Shown here piece by piece: positions 6,001 through 7,147 of a stretch of DNA of 7,147 bases. The DNA is from Fidelibacterota bacterium. GTDB lineage: Bacteria; Marinisomatota; Marinisomatia; Marinisomatales; TCS55. The notes beneath the pieces were generated by a model, which worked only from the letters and a program-made list of their open reading frames with translations, ran no database searches and had not been told where the DNA came from. The stretch covers positions 20,218 through 27,364 of the forward strand of contig PBPW01000013.1 of NCBI GenBank assembly GCA_002725545.1. Reading direction: 5' to 3'. Position 1 is the first letter of the stretch, and every line of letters begins with the position of its first letter. The position numbers and the translations under genes are program-made.

Positions 6001-7147
6001 AGATTCAAATTTTGTAAATCTACAATATCTCCAGAATTAAACTCATGAGCAGTTGTTCCAAATCCAACAAATCTACCTTTACCTAAAGTTGGAGTAAATT
6101 GAATATTACTTAATTTTTTAGTATTATAAGCAATATTAGTTACTGAAGGACCTAAGATTTGTGATATACGTGCATATGCACCACCACCTTGAGTTCCTTC
6201 ATCATTAAAGAAGATATTATCCGCAATATTATACTTATCACCTGGTGCAATAATATTAAGTGAGTCAACTGATCCTGGCGATACTGCTACAACTTCAGTA
6301 AACCCTTCACTGAATACGTTAGGTTGAATAAATCCTTTATACCTAGATTTTTTACCTCTAATACCATATCGACTAGTATACCGAGTATAATTCCCATCAT
6401 TAAGATCAACAAACCTCAAAGTAGAGAATTGACTGAAATTATATGTTTGTGGCAATCCTTTATACTGAGGACCAATAACATATGGGAATACTGGTTTTAG
6501 ATACCCCGCAAATGGTCCTGCAACCTCTGCAGAAGCGTCTACAGTCAAGAAGTATGCATATGTACCATTAGGGAATTCAGGGGTCTTACAGAAGCGTCCA
6601 TTGAACTCATCTAGGTCTCCTTTACCAACATACTTATAATCCTCACAGAACATACCAGAACCATAAGATGGTGGTCTGATACCAGACACATCGACTCTTA
6701 ATTCATAACTGGTTTCCAACCTCTTGACAGCACCACCTTCTCTATCAGCATATCCATAAGGACCATAGATTGGGAACCCATCAAATGCCCATCCTATGAT
6801 AGGAGAATGATATTTGTTTGTATTAGTTTCGTTTAATATATCTGCTCTATAAATTATACTTCCATCAATATCAACTGAAGTTGCAAGAACTTTTCTTCTA
6901 AGCTCTCTAGGAGCAAATGCATGAGTATACTCAATTTCATTACTGGAATCTAACGAAAGTGCTAATACACCATCATCTTGAGGAACTTCACCCGTCAACA
7001 TTAACTTTTGTACTAAGTTAATAGTCCAAGATTTAATTTTTGCATTAAATTTAGCACCACTACCAGTTGCTACAACATTTAAGAAAGTATTGGTATTTTT
7101 ATAACCAAATCCATTATTAATAATCTTTACATCAACAAGTTTACCTT
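1..7147 (-). CDS. Giant phage virion structural protein, probable tail-fibre/baseplate adhesin (partial at both ends)
   Basis: One reading frame (codons at 3-7145) stays open for 2381 codons on the minus strand. I read it codon by codon and found no stop and no frameshift. The visible part alone would be about 250 kDa. Start, stop and ribosome site lie outside the window. Composition is rich in Gly, Thr, Val, Ile, Asn and Ser, with only 8 Cys and many short beta-type repeats. No transmembrane segment is evident, and no signal peptide can be judged without the N-terminus. The domain order is YHYH-like, jelly-roll, HGL/HGW modules, G.GY modules, a conserved phage core with a short helical island, then cysteine-bearing and PDGSQGY repeats. 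In marine T4-like phages, proteins of this type are virion structural proteins, often annotated only as such. The exact particle role (fibre, baseplate appendage or neck fibre) is inference. A bacterial surface adhesin is the main alternative, but the phage-type modules argue against it. The coding call is near certain; the family call is fairly confident. Confidence 0.93.
3..236 (-). repeat. (Y/F)PDGSQGY tandem repeat, period 48 residues (last copy cut by the window edge)
   Basis: Copy A (236-93) begins 'YPDGSQGYTFSVLTVPTS' and includes 'QFTFNAGVSTLPHTYVSGGT'. Copy B (92-3, incomplete) begins 'FPDGSQGYSFKTIGVAA' and continues 'TSFTANVGISSI'. The eight-residue openings differ only at the first residue. 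They are offset by exactly 144 bases, with one residue gap needed later in the alignment. The pattern 'P.G..GY.F.V.....s..F..n.G.S...HTYv.GGtV' is common near the receptor-distal or C-terminal parts of large cyanophage structural proteins. Further copies may follow beyond position 1. Confidence 0.72.
237..875 (-). repeat. Array of TG(I/L) ... HxL ... C beta modules (residues 2091-2303)
   Basis: Four units share 'Y....TG(I/L).T(V/I).T...H.L....V.(I/L)....(F/L).C'. Unit 1 (875-738) has 'YSSVTGITTVRTTQKHQLEL' and FTCD. Unit 2 (671-519) has 'YTNTTGIATITTATPHNL' and LTCVGYGQTF. Unit 3 (518-366) has 'YDHTTGLATFFTVGNHGL' and FTCPVGG...GYGQQF. Unit 4 (365-237) has 'YDNLTGLCTVTTATS' and LNCAYG. The cysteines C2126, C2198, C2244 and C2297 occupy the same relative place in each unit, and unit 4 has an extra one, C2270. 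Between units 1 and 2 sits a half-unit of 22 residues (737-672) that has the TGI strand but lacks the HxL and Cys part. Similar Cys-bearing 'HGL ... F.C' modules are known to me from cyanophage structural proteins. The function is probably structural; the cysteine role is undetermined. Confidence 0.7.
999..1091 (-). other. GSGY beta module (residues 2019-2049)
   Basis: The segment 'VVSSAGTITSIAIGNTGSGY' followed by 'RSGLQTVGVAV' is a clean copy of the G.GY module, with the typical 'aG.it.i.i...G.GY' lead-in. A Gly-rich 'GFQPLVAAGGTA' stretch precedes it at about 1127-1092. The module joins the large middle region to the C-terminal repeat array. Confidence 0.6.
1593..1802 (-). other. DE.M ... 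RRGWMG ... H phage module (residues 1782-1851)
   Basis: The segment reads 'FSGDLVKVNDETMLVAGVD', 'NNLLTVRRGWMGSTEATHTG', 'STVTKLVGNFSVVNNDIHF', 'SEAMWGDIP'. It follows a pattern widespread in phage fibre and structural proteins: '(I/V).(V/I).dE.M.V..v...LTV.RG.mGT....H..G'. A 'GNF.(I/V)vn..I.F...p.G' extension often accompanies it in large marine phage proteins. The DE and RG positions are intact. It is a short beta fold with no known catalytic activity. This is one of the easier family-level recognitions in the window. Confidence 0.65.
2115..2282 (-). other. FDGSDTS / SGEKIEY beta module (residues 1622-1677)
   Basis: The segment contains 'DPIFEQTFDGSDTSIVDVNE' followed by 'FNHYFVSGEKIEYIPHG', a divergent member of the 'H.f.tGe.i.Y' family. 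It ends near 'DPTDFGPGIGTTTKLPG'. Just before it, 'RYFGLFCAGDP' holds C1619, the first cysteine for 1432 residues. It is probably another surface-exposed structural repeat. Confidence 0.5.
2562..2756 (-). other. Probable helical island with YYQYFSYAVRSPIS motif (residues 1464-1528)
   Basis: The composition changes sharply here. The surrounding sequence is Gly/Thr/Val-rich, but this stretch is rich in aromatic and charged residues: 'NRFFQRMHDNDYYQYFSYAV', 'RSPISFEKWNAYVSNLNHTT', 'GYKKFGELLADSYDP'. The pattern '(D)xYYQ.FSY..RS..S...W...V....H..GYK.FGEL' is one I recall in several large phage baseplate and fibre-associated proteins, usually as 'YQDFSYV.RS ... HPAGFK.FGE'. It predicts two or three alpha helices and could be an oligomerisation or attachment element. 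No enzymatic residues are apparent. Confidence 0.6.
2946..3278 (-). other. Conserved marine-phage structural core with GRGYNS motif (residues 1290-1400)
   Basis: The order is 'VAFAVTFSSAESYPFEVGGR', 'ILVENTNTLNDVGRGYNSAA', 'YDYKLFTITAAD', 'NPGEQPGDFDNFESFGTV', and 'SYFPTFEVFLEKDSFARGEF'. I recognise the combination of PF.VG..ilVE, G.GYNS..Y.Y..F.(I/V)T, and FP.F......F..GE as a recurring core of very large T4-like cyanophage structural proteins. It carries no catalytic signature and no cysteine. It probably folds with the short helical island that follows it as a distinct globular region. The assignment rests on recall of the pattern, so confidence is moderate. Confidence 0.55.
3462..3770 (-). 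repeat. Tandem G.GY-like modules, three degenerate copies (residues 1126-1228)
   Basis: Three successive units share a beta strand followed by G-x-x-Y and a P-containing strand: 'IALDSGGSGYKSLPYVSKV', then 'VVLTDIGFDYPADNTLRP', then 'VKLQDPGVNYFLTPDIVVVD'. The first has an intact GSGY plus a GTGA turn; the next two have drifted to GFDY and GVNY. Together with the units at 7035-7145 and 999-1091 they show repeated use of one small building block along the protein. The boundaries are approximate because the units are divergent at both amino-acid and base level. Confidence 0.6.
3771..4109 (-). other. Beta-rich linker with a PEKPSY segment, family not assigned (residues 1013-1125)
   Basis: The visible words are 'LDFHVKKNGVIGQQN', 'NNLYYNLEPIKSS', 'NRLSIVDSKYDAKITVSGL' and 'FNYTLYQTPEKPSY'. 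The alternating hydrophobic and polar residues suggest beta strands. I recall similar 'LYY.LEP' and 'F.Y.L...PE..SY' patterns in large cyanophage structural proteins, but I cannot name a domain. It leads directly into the G.GY tandem. Confidence 0.4.
4353..4505 (-). other. HGW.TGD beta module (residues 881-931)
   Basis: The segment has 'RFTITNHGWRTGDKILHN', a 'STPTGGINNSQIYYIIVIDE' strand pair, and 'NTVKLSDNYY'. It is the second clear member of the HGL/GD module family, with Trp in place of Leu. Upstream of it lies a weaker relative ('ASHYLTDGDYIDLKVTSG', at about 4660-4610). The two clear copies are about 115 residues apart, so the modules are interspersed, not strictly tandem. Confidence 0.6.
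4833..5003 (-). other. HGL.TG beta module (residues 715-771)
   Basis: The segment contains 'DTFYIPGHGLRTGEKIIYNV', then a Gly/Ser loop, then 'GTSYWLTDNTTLYAAVHD' and 'NFVGIST'. This fits the phage consensus 'i..HGL.tGe.V.Y.......gl.....YyV...dn.tl.la' and lies directly after the jelly-roll domain. The next stretch ('KIGIGTTGNFVGIGST', about 4828-4780) is a Gly/Ile/Thr repeat of the kind common in cyanophage structural proteins. The role is presumably structural. Confidence 0.6.
5094..5612 (-). other. Fibre-type jelly-roll, carbohydrate-binding-like domain (residues 512-684)
   Basis: The module opens with 'ENLVLYSDAVSPSLTGGTWT'. It continues through a 'KTPDGNIAAAKV' block, 'VHTFSAFLKGDQGGEEVWM', 'LTREWQRFKLTTL', and closes with 'FYVAGVQVEQSEFMTPYVAT'. 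This ordered series (N-L-x-x-Y-S; W; PDG; F-S-x-x-L-K; W-x-R; G-x-Q-x-E then P-Y) is the hallmark of a beta-sandwich module of about 170 residues. It is widespread in phage tail fibres and head fibres and resembles galactose-binding and family 4/9 carbohydrate-binding modules. No catalytic motif is seen. It is a good candidate for binding a host surface glycan or for fibre assembly; ligand binding is inferred. The high similarity to the consensus makes the domain call reasonably secure. Confidence 0.75.
5934..6071 (-). other. H..(N)SGD beta module (residues 359-404)
   Basis: The segment contains 'TTAHEFNSGDIVDLQNLN', followed by 'YTVGVTTNTLVLRG'. This matches the recurrent phage pattern 'H.l..GD.V.l.g.......Y.V....ntl.L', here with a degenerate HGL. 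It is one of several related modules along the protein, the clearest being at 4833-5003 and 4353-4505. It probably forms a small beta-barrel or beta-prism repeat. A comparable short stretch, 'AHQSGDILSENPRRFTI', follows it at about 5745-5690. Confidence 0.5.
6156..6269 (-). other. G.GY-like beta module (residues 293-330)
   Basis: The segment starts 'VDSLNIIAPGDKYNIADN' and closes with a Gly-rich turn and 'GAYARISQI'. It has the same architecture as the other G.GY modules: a beta strand, G..Y, a beta strand, then a GGGA turn and a final strand. The central motif has diverged to GDKY. It follows the YHYH-like domain after a basic, aromatic stretch ('TRYTSRYGIRGKKSRYKGF', about 6411-6340). It is likely a structural spacer. 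Confidence 0.5.
6471..6845 (-). other. YHYH-like domain (about residues 101-225) with a degenerate YHYH motif
   Basis: Two blocks identify the fold. The first is 'KYHSPIIGWAFDGFPIYGPY' (about residues 111-130; H113, W119, D122). The second runs from 'LDEFNGRF' through 'TPEFPNGTYAYF' (YAYF at 196-199) to 'VFPYVIG' ending at residue 225. Both blocks, in this order, are typical of YHYH domains, which occur in bacterial secreted proteins and in large structural proteins of marine phages. Their biochemical role is not well established. Here the eponymous Tyr-His-Tyr-His position reads Tyr-Ala-Tyr-Phe, so its histidines are absent, while H113 in the first block remains. Two cysteines (C167 and C186) lie inside the domain and are its only ones. 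In context this is a folded head inserted between beta repeats, a plausible surface- or ligand-binding module. The domain identity is fairly secure; the function is unknown. Confidence 0.82.
7035..7145 (-). other. G.GY beta module at the right edge (residues 1-37)
   Basis: The segment begins 'KLVDVKIINNGFGYKNTN' and ends in a small-residue stretch 'VVATGSGAKFNAKI'. This is the recurrent 'v..i.i...G.GY.......v.....G.GA...a.i' pattern found in many marine phage structural proteins, here as GFGY. It is probably a short beta-hairpin or beta-roll repeat. The module is already under way at the window edge, so more of the same protein lies upstream. No enzymatic role is suggested. Confidence 0.6.

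Noticed and set aside
1..7147. Bacterial RTX-type or Ig-like repeat adhesin
   Set aside because: There are no GGxGxDxUx calcium repeats and no recognisable bacterial Ig-like domain series. The recognised modules are phage-type.

Overview
The whole window lies inside one very long protein-coding gene on the minus strand. Reading the reverse complement in the frame whose codons fill forward positions 3-7145 gives 2381 consecutive sense codons. There is no stop, and neither end of the gene is in view. Transcription runs right to left, so the N-terminal side is at 7147 and the C-terminal side at 1. Residue numbers below count from the first complete codon at the right edge (7145-7143), not from the true start codon. 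No other gene, RNA gene, intergenic gap or promoter is supported.

The product looks like a giant virion structural protein, probably a tail-fibre or baseplate-associated adhesin, of an AT-rich marine tailed phage. The best match I can recall is the T4-like myoviruses of Prochlorococcus and Synechococcus, or related marine phages. The reasons are the AT-rich codons, the very long beta-rich chain of Gly/Thr/Val/Ile repeats (many GIGTT-like words), and several signatures I associate with these phage proteins. These signatures are a YHYH-type domain, an 'NLVLYS ... VQVEQ ... TPYVAT' jelly-roll module, 'HGL..GD' and 'G.GY' beta modules, a 'GRGYNSAAYDY' segment, a 'YYQYFSYAVRSPIS' segment, a 'DE.M ... 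RRGWMG' module and 'PDGSQGY ... HTYVSGGTV' repeats. This rests on recall of families, not on a search.

Layout in translation order (right to left): a G.GY module (7145-7035); a YHYH-like domain (about 6845-6471); a G.GY-like module (6269-6156); an H..GD module (6071-5934); a fibre-type jelly-roll (5612-5094); two HG(L/W)RTG modules (5003-4833 and 4505-4353); an unassigned beta-rich linker (4109-3771); tandem G.GY-like modules (3770-3462); a conserved phage core (3278-2946); a short probably helical island (2756-2562); an 'FNHYFVSGEKIEYIPHG' module (2282-2115); an 'RRGWMG' module (1802-1593); another G.GY module (1091-999); and a terminal array of cysteine-bearing and PDGSQGY repeats (875-3) that continues off the left edge. 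The segments between these are the same Gly/Thr-rich beta-type sequence, with no recognised family.

The modules probably form a long fibrous or beta-structured body carrying two candidate surface- or ligand-binding domains (YHYH-like and jelly-roll). I cannot tell which particle component this is without the termini and neighbouring genes.
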